This document shows positions 34,157 to 41,245 of a stretch of DNA of 64,000 nucleotides, one piece after another. The stretch comes from Azophilus sp965199705 (GTDB lineage: Bacteria; Pseudomonadota; Gammaproteobacteria; Pseudomonadales; Azotimanducaceae). Position 1 is the stretch's first letter. Every line of letters starts with the position of its first letter. Below the pieces are notes generated by a model. The model did no database searches, had not been told where the DNA came from, and saw nothing but the letters and a program-made list of their open reading frames with translations. Both the position numbers and the translations under genes were made by a program. Location of the stretch: positions 806,001-870,000 of the forward strand of contig OZ241359.1 of the NCBI GenBank assembly GCA_965199705.1, in the 5' to 3' direction.

Positions 34157-34987
34157 ATGGAATATCAGAAGATCATCGTGGACCAGCCGCGCCCTCGGCT
34201 GTGCCGCATCACCCTCAATCGGCCAGACAAGCGCAACCCGCTTTCCAATGCACTCCGGGGCGAGATGTTTCACGCTCTGGAAGCGGCGGATCAGGACGAC
34301 GACATCCGGGCGACGGTGATTCGTGGCGCCGGCGCCTGCTTCTCCGCCGGCTACGATCTGAAGTCCAATGTAGCCAGGAACCAGCCCTTCTACACGGCGG
34401 GCGGGCTCGGCAACTGGCCGCGGCATGTGGTGGATGGGTTTTTCAGGATGTGGGACCTGGCAAAACCGGTCATTGCCCAGGTGCACGGCTATTGCCTGGC
34501 CGGCGGTACCGAACTGGCCACGGCCTGCGATCTGGTTTATGTGGCCGAGGATGCCCGGATCGGCTACCCGGTGGTGCGCGCGATCAGTCCGCCGGACAAC
34601 CAGTTCTATCCCTGGATCGTCGGCCTGCGCCGGGCCATGGAACTGATGCTCACGGGCGATCACATGTCTGGCGTGGAGGCCGTCGAGTGCGGCTTTGCCA
34701 ATCGCGCCTTTCCAGTGGCGGAACTTGAAGCAGGCGTGCTCGACATGGCCGAGCGGGTGGCCAGAGTCCCGACTGACCTGCAGCAGATCAACAAGCGGGC
34801 CGTGCATCGACAGATGGACGCGATGGGCGTTCGCGCCGGCATTCGCGCCGGCACGGAAATGCAGCAGCTTGCGACGTTTACCCGTTCCACGCAGGCGCAT
34901 CTTGCAGAGATGCGGAAGGGCCTGACTCAGGCGCTCAGCAAGCGGGACGCTGCCTACGGCGACTATAGAACGGCAAAAAAGGAATAG
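34157..34987 (+). CDS. Enoyl-CoA hydratase/isomerase family protein
   Basis: A 276-residue crotonase-fold protein. CRITLNRPDKRNPLSNALRG starts the fold, the oxyanion-hole segments are GACFSAGYDLKS and VHGYCLAGGTELATACD, and DARIGYPVVRA follows. The family acts on acyl-CoA thioesters (hydration, isomerisation, hydrolysis). The ATG at 34157 follows GAGGAG by eight bases. The acidic catalytic pair of true hydratases is not fully evident, so another crotonase activity is possible. It ends the cluster with two LLM genes. Confidence 0.88.
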   Translation: MEYQKIIVDQPRPRLCRITLNRPDKRNPLSNALRGEMFHALEAADQDDDIRATVIRGAGACFSAGYDLKSNVARNQPFYTAGGLGNWPRHVVDGFFRMWDLAKPVIAQVHGYCLAGGTELATACDLVYVAEDARIGYPVVRAISPPDNQFYPWIVGLRRAMELMLTGDHMSGVEAVECGFANRAFPVAELEAGVLDMAERVARVPTDLQQINKRAVHRQMDAMGVRAGIRAGTEMQQLATFTRSTQAHLAEMRKGLTQALSKRDAAYGDYRTAKKE

Positions 34988-35030
34988 CGCGCATATTGAC
35001 CAGTGTCCCAGCGCAATATCCGGGCGGGAA

Positions 35031-35351
35031 CTACATCTGAAATTCCGGGATGCGCACTTCCAGGCCATCAAGCGCCTGGGTGACCGGAATCTGGCAACTC
35101 AGACGGGAGTTGGCCTCGCGCTCCGGGTTCAGATCCAGCATGGCTTCCTCATCCGGCGCCGGCTGGCCCACCGCGTCCATCCACGCCTTGGCGACGATCA
35201 CATGACAGGTGGCGCAGGAGCACTCGCCGCCACAATCCGCGTCGATGCCAGGCACGCCGTTCTCCACAGCGCCTTGCATCACCGAGTGATCGAGCGGAAC
35301 GTCCAGTTCATGACGCGCGCCGTTGAATTCGACATACGTGATCTTGGGCAT
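35031..35351 (-). CDS. [2Fe-2S] ferredoxin, adrenodoxin/putidaredoxin type
   Basis: 106 residues with the cluster ligands in ADCGGECSCATCHVIV (three Cys spaced C-x5-C-x2-C) and a fourth Cys in SRLSCQIP. The DEEAMLD acidic helix and the C-terminal LEVRIPEFQ are typical of vertebrate-type ferredoxins that pass electrons to cytochrome P450. It is a good partner for the P450 at 17115-18293, 17 kb away; no ferredoxin reductase gene is seen in the window. Confidence 0.93.
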   Translation of the reverse strand: MPKITYVEFNGARHELDVPLDHSVMQGAVENGVPGIDADCGGECSCATCHVIVAKAWMDAVGQPAPDEEAMLDLNPEREANSRLSCQIPVTQALDGLEVRIPEFQM

Positions 35352-35484
35352 GGATACTGGCTCGGCGAAGTGTGCAACAGATGAGGGGCGCCATCATACT
35401 GAATTGAGCTTGCTCGGCAAGGGCGGCTGGCAGATCCGAAGGTGCTGGGATAGAGTGGCGGCGATGCGTTTTCGGGGGTGCGGC

Positions 35485-36684
35485 ATGGGGCCTCTGGCTG
35501 GTGTGCGGGTGGTGGACTTCACCACCATGGTGTCAGGTCCGGTAGCGGCTGCGATGCTCGCCGATCAGGGCGCGGACGTCATCAAGGTGGAGTCGCCTGC
35601 GGGCGATGCGACGCGCCGCATCGGCGGTGGTCGCGGCGGCCATTCGGCCGGCTTCTTCTCCTGTAACCGCGGCAAGCGATCGCTTTGCGTTGATCTCAAG
35701 CATCCGCAAGCATTGGCGCCGGTGCAGGCGCTGATCGATTCTGCGGACGTGCTGCTGCAGAATTTTCGCCCCGGCGCCATGCAGCGCCTCGGCCTTGGCG
35801 CCGAAGCGATGCGGGTGCGCAACCCGGGCCTGATCTATGTGTCCATCAGCGGCTTCGGTGAGCAGGGACCCTACGCGCACAAGCGCGTCTATGATCCGGT
35901 GATTCAGGCCCTGTCCGGAGCGACCGACATTCAGGCGGACCGGGAAACCGGGCAGCCGAAGATGTTTCGCATCATCATTGCCGACAAGGTTACGGCCGTG
36001 ACAGCGGCGCAGTCGGTATGCGCTGCGCTGTTTGCGCGCGAGCGGCAGGGCGGGGGCCAGGGCCAGCACATTCGATTGTCCATGCTCGACACGCTGATTG
36101 CCTTCTTCTGGCCGGAGGGCATGTCCGGGCTGGTGTTTGTCGGCGACGAGGTGGATGTCACCCGCTATCAAGGCGCCATGGACCTGATTTACAAGACCCG
36201 CGACGGCCATATCACGGCGGGCGCGGTAACCGACAAGGAGTGGCATGGTCTTTGCGCCGCACTCGGCAAGCCTGAATGGGTCACGGATGAGCGGTTTGCC
36301 ACCACCGCAGCGCGCTTTCGCAATGCTGGCTTGCGCAAGCAATTGACTGCCGAGGAAATAAAGCATTGGCGGCGGGACGAGTTACTGGCCCGTCTGGACG
36401 CAGAAGAGGTGCCTTCCGCGCCTCTGCTGAGCCGTCTGGATCTGCTTGAAGACCCTCAGATCCTGGCTAACGGCAGTATCGGCATCTACGACTTCGAAGG
36501 TCCGGGACAGGTTCGCCTGGCCCGTCCGGCGGCTCGATTCGAAGGGACGCCGGCGGATATCGCAGCGCCGGCGCCGAAATTGGGCGAGCACTCCGCCGAT
36601 GTACTGTCGGAGATTGGCTACGGGGCAGACGACATTGCCGGGTTGATCGACGGCGGCGCGGTTATCGTTTCCCGGCCGGATTGA
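35485..36684 (+). CDS. CaiB/BaiF (family III) CoA transferase
   Basis: A 399-residue enzyme with the family N terminus PLAGVRVVDFTTMVSGPVAA and GADVIKVESPAGDATR, then RGKRSLCVDLKHPQ, LLQNFRPGAMQRLGLG and YVSISGFGEQGPYAHKRVYD, whose last Asp is the probable catalytic residue. These transferases move CoA between carboxylic acids and act on formyl-, carnitinyl-, bile-acid or aromatic acyl groups. The ATG at 35485 is preceded by a GGGGG tract; an ATG at 35464 is an alternative. It lies divergently from the ferredoxin gene. Confidence 0.9.
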   Translation: MGPLAGVRVVDFTTMVSGPVAAAMLADQGADVIKVESPAGDATRRIGGGRGGHSAGFFSCNRGKRSLCVDLKHPQALAPVQALIDSADVLLQNFRPGAMQRLGLGAEAMRVRNPGLIYVSISGFGEQGPYAHKRVYDPVIQALSGATDIQADRETGQPKMFRIIIADKVTAVTAAQSVCAALFARERQGGGQGQHIRLSMLDTLIAFFWPEGMSGLVFVGDEVDVTRYQGAMDLIYKTRDGHITAGAVTDKEWHGLCAALGKPEWVTDERFATTAARFRNAGLRKQLTAEEIKHWRRDELLARLDAEEVPSAPLLSRLDLLEDPQILANGSIGIYDFEGPGQVRLARPAARFEGTPADIAAPAPKLGEHSADVLSEIGYGADDIAGLIDGGAVIVSRPD

Positions 36685-36756
36685 AGGGCGGCGCGCCGGA
36701 TTCTTCGGCTTGCCCGGATATTGCGCCAGCCCCGTGACGATAGCCCCGGCCTGCGG

Positions 36757-37389
36757 TTACTCGGCGGCGTCCTGCTGCGCAGCGCGCTCTGACGCCGATT
36801 CCGTCAGACGTCGCCACTGTTCGTCGATCTGGCGTTGCAGGGCTTCGATGCTGCCGGAATTGTCGAGCAGTACCTTTGCATGGCGGGCGCGCTCGGCATT
36901 GTCCGGCTGGGCCGCAAGCCGGGCGCGCGCCTGATCTTCGCTCAGCCCGTCCCGCGCCCTGGCTCGCCGGATGGCGGTTTCCGGCGCCACCACGACCACC
37001 CAGACTTCGTCGAATCCTTCCCCCCAACCAGCTTCCACCAGAACGGCGGCTTCCAGGCAAATGATGGCGTCCGGTTGCTGGCGCCGCGCTTCCGTGATAC
37101 GGGCCTGGGCCAGACGGCGGATCTCCGGCCAGACGATGGCGTTCAGTTTGCTCAGTTGCGCTGGTTCTGCGAATACCAGGCTGCCAAGCCGGCGCCTGTC
37201 TATGTGACCATCCTCGCCGACCAGGTCGGCGCCAAAGGCGGCCACCACCGCATCGAAACCCGTCGATCCGGGGGCATAGGCCAGGTGCCCGAGGCGATCA
37301 GCGTCAATCACCCTTGCGCCGAGCGCTTCCAGATATGCTGCTGCGGTGGACTTCCCCGAAGCGAGGCCACCCGTGAGGCCGATCAGCAA
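36757..37389 (-). CDS. coaE: Dephospho-CoA kinase
   Basis: CoaE performs the last step of coenzyme A synthesis, phosphorylating the ribose 3' hydroxyl. The 210-residue protein begins LIGLTGGLASGKSTAAAYL with a P-loop, followed by GARVIDADRLGHLAY, HPxxR-equivalent region IVWPEIRRLAQ and EAAVLVEAGW. Together with panB-panC-coaX the window carries four coenzyme A genes. In many proteobacteria coaE sits with pilD; that partner is absent here. It converges on the CoA transferase gene. Confidence 0.93.
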   Translation of the reverse strand: MLIGLTGGLASGKSTAAAYLEALGARVIDADRLGHLAYAPGSTGFDAVVAAFGADLVGEDGHIDRRRLGSLVFAEPAQLSKLNAIVWPEIRRLAQARITEARRQQPDAIICLEAAVLVEAGWGEGFDEVWVVVVAPETAIRRARARDGLSEDQARARLAAQPDNAERARHAKVLLDNSGSIEALQRQIDEQWRRLTESASERAAQQDAAE

Positions 37390-37459
37390 TCCGCCCTCCT
37401 GTTACCCGGGATTCAGGCAGGCCAGTTCGCCTTGCCGGCGTGCGCCGTGACGGATGCCT

Positions 37460-38065
37460 TCAGTCGTCCTGCTTGTGGATCAGTTCTGCCTCGATCCGGA
37501 GGCTGACCGCATCGCCCACCATCGGTACGTGCTGACCCAGACCCCAGTCCGAGCGCGAAATCAGGGCCGTGGCCGAGATGCCGATGGCCGGGGCCTTGAA
37601 GATGGGATTCGTGTCTGCCTTGTTGATTCGGGTCGCCAGCACCACTGGCTTGGTGACGCCCTTGATGGTCAGGTCGCCGGTGACGTCAAAGGTGTCCTCG
37701 CCAGTGGATTTGACCTGCGTGGAGGTGAAGGTGATTTCCGGGTGTTTCTCGGTATCGAAGAATTCTTCGTCGTTCAGGTGCTCATCGAATTCAGCGACCC
37801 GACTGCTGATGCTTGCCGCCTCGATGGACACCTCGATACGGCTGTTTTCCGGCGCCTGCGCATCTGCCATGAGGGTGGCGTCAAAGCGCTCGAATCCCAC
37901 ATGCGGATTGGAAAACCCGAGATGGCTGTATGAGAAGGTGATGTAGGCATGCGTCTTTTCGAGCCGATATTCGCCGGACGGCACATCCCAGGCGATGGTC
38001 TCGGCGGAACATACCGCCAACCCGCACAGGGCGAGACGTCTGAATGACTTGCTGATGGCTTGCAT
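37460..38065 (-). CDS. YceI-family periplasmic lipid-binding protein
   Basis: 201 residues with a signal peptide (SFRRLALCGLAVCSAETIA) and the YceI lipocalin-like fold: YRLEKTHAYITFSYSHLGFS, the FDATLMAD strand, FFDTEKHPEITFTST, GDLTIKGVTKPVVL and a final SRSDWGLGQHVPMVGDAVSL. Family members bind long isoprenoid chains in the periplasm, sometimes quinones. AAGGAGGAG precedes the ATG at 38065. It is divergent from the EF-hand gene. Confidence 0.92.
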   Translation of the reverse strand: MQAISKSFRRLALCGLAVCSAETIAWDVPSGEYRLEKTHAYITFSYSHLGFSNPHVGFERFDATLMADAQAPENSRIEVSIEAASISSRVAEFDEHLNDEEFFDTEKHPEITFTSTQVKSTGEDTFDVTGDLTIKGVTKPVVLATRINKADTNPIFKAPAIGISATALISRSDWGLGQHVPMVGDAVSLRIEAELIHKQDD

Positions 38066-38253
38066 GATCTCCTCCTTGAGGCCGAGGTGACCGCTCGGCC
38101 TCGGCGTAGAATGTCGGTGCGCCTTTATACACCACCAGACAGTCGCCACGGGAATCTTGCCAGAAGCGACGGGAATCCGCGATTCGTGCGTAGAACCTGT
38201 CAGAAGCCCTGTGTGGGACGCACGGGCAAGACACGCAATCCAGGGAGACCGAA

Positions 38254-38835
38254 ATGAAACACTTCCTCTTGGGCATGGCCGGAATCTGGCTCGCTGCGGC
38301 CTCGACTGCTGCGGCAGAACAGGGTGAAGAACCCACCCTTGCGGACCTGGAGGCGAAGTTGCAGGCGCGCTTCAGCGAAATGGATGCCGATGCCGATGGC
38401 CTGGTGACCGAAGCCGAGTTGCAGGCGGCTGATCTGAAGCCCGGGGAAATCTTCGGGCGCAAGCATCGGTTGCGTCGGGCGCTCCGTCGTCCTGGAGGGG
38501 AAGCAGGTCAGGCGGAGCGTCGCGAAGCCTTGTTTTCGCGCCTCGATGCGGATGCCGACGGGTCGATCAGTCGAGAGGAGTTCGACAGCGCTGCGGCCAG
38601 GCGCCGCGAAGGGCGCGGGGCGCGGCGAAAGGACGCAGCCGATGGTGCGAGCCGGGTCGAAGCCGCAAAGGCGCGCTTCTTCAGCCGGCTGGATCAGAAT
38701 GAAGACGGCGTGCTCACCGCCACGGAGTTCAACGCGCCCGTGGACCGGCTACGCGAATTTGACGCCAATGGCGATGGCGTGCTGGATCGGGAAGAGCGCA
38801 AGGCCGCCAGAAGGCGGCAGGGCGAAGCTGGCTGA
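38254..38835 (+). CDS. Secreted EF-hand calcium-binding protein
   Basis: 193 residues with a signal peptide (MKHFLLGMAGIWLAAAST) and four EF-hand loops: DADADGLVTEAE, DADADGSISREE, DQNEDGVLTATE and DANGDGVLDREE. The loops have the Asp/Asn/Glu spacing that binds calcium. Between loops are Arg-rich linkers. It is the first gene of a cluster with an ECF sigma factor, an anti-sigma-like protein and a Spy-like protein, an arrangement seen in other proteobacteria where the EF-hand protein may be a metal or stress sensor or a regulon target. Confidence 0.88.
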   Translation: MKHFLLGMAGIWLAAASTAAAEQGEEPTLADLEAKLQARFSEMDADADGLVTEAELQAADLKPGEIFGRKHRLRRALRRPGGEAGQAERREALFSRLDADADGSISREEFDSAAARRREGRGARRKDAADGASRVEAAKARFFSRLDQNEDGVLTATEFNAPVDRLREFDANGDGVLDREERKAARRRQGEAG

Positions 38836-38840
38836 GCGGT

Positions 38841-39536
38841 TTGCGCTGCGCTGCTGTCATCGCTGCCGACAGCGTTCTCCAGGCCCTGACCGAGGTGGCA
38901 GGCGAGGATCCGGAGCCTGGCCGGGAGGCGCGTCTGATGCAGCAGGTTGCGGCTGGCGATGATCACGCATTCGGTCAGATCCTGAGCGAGCATCTGGATG
39001 CTGTTCACCACTATCTGGTGCGTCTCGTGGCCTCTCCGGACACCGCCTCCGATCTCGCCCAGGAGACCTTCCTGCGCCTCTGGCTGAAGGCGGGCAGCTT
39101 TCGCCCTGGCCGGGTTCGGCTGACAACCTGGCTGCACCGAATCGCCCACAATCTGGGTGTTGACTGGCTGCGCAAGGCGCAGCGAGAACCACTTCAGGGC
39201 GACCTTGAAGCGCATGGCGGGGGCCGGTGCGGCGATGATCCGGGCGCATCGCACTCAGGCGCGGGCCATGCGCAATCAGCCGATCCCCTGACGCAGCAGC
39301 AGCTGGCGGAACGGCGCCAGAAATTGCGACAGGCGCTTGATGCGCTGCCCGTCAATCAGCGCAGTGCGGTGATCCTCTGCCATCAGCAGGGGTTTTCCAA
39401 TGCCGAAGCGGCTGCAATTCTCGGCCTTGGCGTGCGTGCGCTGGAGTCGCTGCTGGCGCGTGCGCGTCGGCGGCTACGGGAGTTTTTGCTTGAGGCGTTG
39501 CCTGAAAGTGGCACGCCTGGAGAGAGATTGACATGA
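38841..39536 (+). CDS. ECF-type RNA polymerase sigma factor
   Basis: 231 residues. Region 2 is seen in HAFGQILSEHLDAVHHYLVR and ASDLAQETFLRLWLKA, region 2.4 in WLHRIAHNLGVDWLR, and region 4 in LPVNQRSAVILCHQQGFSNA followed by a helix-turn-helix (AAAILGLGVRALESLLARAR). It redirects RNA polymerase to a small regulon. The annotated TTG start at 38841 lies 5 bp after the EF-hand gene; a later start (for example ATG at 38937) cannot be excluded. It overlaps the anti-sigma gene by 4 bp. Confidence 0.9.
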   Translation: MRCAAVIAADSVLQALTEVAGEDPEPGREARLMQQVAAGDDHAFGQILSEHLDAVHHYLVRLVASPDTASDLAQETFLRLWLKAGSFRPGRVRLTTWLHRIAHNLGVDWLRKAQREPLQGDLEAHGGGRCGDDPGASHSGAGHAQSADPLTQQQLAERRQKLRQALDALPVNQRSAVILCHQQGFSNAEAAAILGLGVRALESLLARARRRLREFLLEALPESGTPGERLT

Positions 39537-39871
39537 ATCACGAAGAATCACGCGACGAGGCAGCCCTTGTCGAGGAACTGGAGCGGCTGCTGCAACAACC
39601 ACACAGTGCGCCACCGCATCTGGCGGCCAGGATTCGGGCGTCCTTGCCGGCGCGTACCCACTGGCTCAGGCGCTGGCTCGGGCTGGACGGTTGGCCGGCG
39701 GGCGTCTGGCGACCGGCGGCGCTGGCGCTGACGATCACGGCTGCTGGCTTTCTGGTTGGCGTCCATGCGGAACAGCAGGCTGGCTTGAGCGAGCGCGATG
39801 CCGTGCTGGCGCTCACCTTTGTTCAGGGGTCCATCGATCCCGCCATCTACGGAAACGCATTCCATGAATAG
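39533..39871 (+). CDS. Probable membrane anti-sigma factor
   Basis: 112 residues with an acidic cytoplasmic N-terminal half (EESRDEAALVEELERLLQQ), one membrane segment (PAALALTITAAGFLVGVHA) and a short periplasmic tail. The sequence is not a classical zinc anti-sigma, but overlap with the sigma gene (ATGA) and its topology argue for that role. A downstream Spy-like gene starts 8 bp before its end. Confidence 0.65.
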   Translation: MNHEESRDEAALVEELERLLQQPHSAPPHLAARIRASLPARTHWLRRWLGLDGWPAGVWRPAALALTITAAGFLVGVHAEQQAGLSERDAVLALTFVQGSIDPAIYGNAFHE

Positions 39872-40319
39872 CAAGAGAAACTGGCTGATTGCGGGTCTTG
39901 CGATATCGCTTGCAATCAATCTCACCCTGGCGGGTTATCTGCTTGGCCGTTCGGTTCCCGGCGCAAAGGGCCCGCCGCTGGCTGATCCTGGTCATTGGCT
40001 GGGCGCGTCGCTTGGCGTCTTGCCGAAACACCGTCGTGCGGAATTGAGTGGCCCCTTGCGTGGCCAGATGCGCGGCATCGGCAGAGACTTGCGACGCCTG
40101 CGCGATCTGCGTGCGGACATCAGCCGAGCGGTGCGCGCGCAGCCACTGGATCGAGATGCTCTGGAAACTTCCCTGGCGGCCTTTCGCGCGGAGCTTGCGG
40201 CGATTCAGGCGAGAAGTCATGAAACGCTTGTCAAGGCGCTGCAGGCGATGACTGCCGAGGAACGGAAACTGGTGTTGCGCGAATTGTCGCGTCGAGAGAG
40301 GCGTAATCGACCCGCCTGA
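39864..40319 (+). CDS. Spy/CpxP-like periplasmic sensor (heavy-metal-sensor family)
   Basis: 151 residues: membrane anchor KRNWLIAGLAISLAINLTLA then a helical periplasmic domain with a repeated hydrophobic/charged pattern (LGVLPKHRRAELSGPLRGQM, then LRADISRAVRAQPLDRDALE). This resembles the periplasmic metal-sensor/Spy family with LTxxQ-like hairpins. The start at ATG 39864 overlaps the end of the anti-sigma gene by 8 bp. It probably senses the signal and controls the anti-sigma factor. Confidence 0.75.
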   Translation: MNSKRNWLIAGLAISLAINLTLAGYLLGRSVPGAKGPPLADPGHWLGASLGVLPKHRRAELSGPLRGQMRGIGRDLRRLRDLRADISRAVRAQPLDRDALETSLAAFRAELAAIQARSHETLVKALQAMTAEERKLVLRELSRRERRNRPA

Positions 40320-40329
40320 CATCCGGGAT

Positions 40330-41172
40330 TCAGACAGGCGAACCCCTGGGGAATCGGGGCGGGCGCTTGGCGCGTAACGCCTGTAGTCCCTCCGCGCCTT
40401 CCGGCCCCAGAAAACCGAGCATTTCCAACGCTGTGGAAGCATCGAAACTCGGGCCGGCCAGGCGCAGCCAGTTGTTGAGGGCGTACTTGGTCCAGCGGAT
40501 TGCGTTCGGCGCGCCCTCGGCGATCTGCTTTGCGGTTTCCAGCGCCCTGGCCTGCAATTGGTCGTCATCCACGCAGAGCGACAACAGGCCGATGCGCTCG
40601 GCCTCCTCCGCTGGCAGCCGGTCACAGGTCAGCAGATAGTACTTTGCCTTGGCAAGGCCGCAGAGCAGTGGCCAGACGATCACGGCATGATCGCCCGCGG
40701 CAACCCCAAGCCGGGTGTGGCCGTCGGTGATGAACACGGAGCGGGCAGCGATGGAGATGTCGCAGAGCAGGGCGGCGACCAGGCCAGCGCCAACCGCCGG
40801 GCCGTTGATTGCGGAAATGGTGGGTTTGCCGCAGTTGATCAGGTTATAGACGAGATCCCTGGCTTCCTTCCAGGTATTCACGAGTACATCGTAGTCGCCT
40901 TGCATCTCTTCGATCATGTCGAAGTCGCCGCCGGCGGAGAACGCCTTGCCCTCACCGGTGAGCAGCACACAGTCGATGTCGGGGTCGGCGTCCACTTCGC
41001 GCCAGACATACGTCAACTCCCGGTGCCCGACTCGATCCAGGGCGTTGTACTTTTCCGGACGATGGATGGTGATTCGCAGGATGCGCTCCTCAGGGTAGTC
41101 GAAGCGCAGTCGTTGGTATCCTTCGTAGGGCATGAGCAGGGTTCCGGGCGTCGCTGTGACAGTGGATGGCAT
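40330..41172 (-). CDS. Enoyl-CoA hydratase/isomerase family protein
   Basis: A 280-residue crotonase: LRITIHRPEKYNALDRVGHR, oxyanion-hole segments GKAFSAGGDFDM and INGPAVGAGLVAALLCDIS, then GHTRLGVAAGDHAVIVWPLL. It is only distantly similar to the enzyme at 34157-34987. The ATG at 41172 is the longest choice; ATG at 41133 is possible. It is divergent from the octaheme gene and converges on the Spy-like gene. Confidence 0.88.
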   Translation of the reverse strand: MPSTVTATPGTLLMPYEGYQRLRFDYPEERILRITIHRPEKYNALDRVGHRELTYVWREVDADPDIDCVLLTGEGKAFSAGGDFDMIEEMQGDYDVLVNTWKEARDLVYNLINCGKPTISAINGPAVGAGLVAALLCDISIAARSVFITDGHTRLGVAAGDHAVIVWPLLCGLAKAKYYLLTCDRLPAEEAERIGLLSLCVDDDQLQARALETAKQIAEGAPNAIRWTKYALNNWLRLAGPSFDASTALEMLGFLGPEGAEGLQALRAKRPPRFPRGSPV

Positions 41173-41245
41173 AGTGCACCGTGCGCGGATGAATCGCCAC
41201 GCTCTGAGCGCCTGCGGCGGAGGCTCCTGGGGGACGAGAAGCTGG

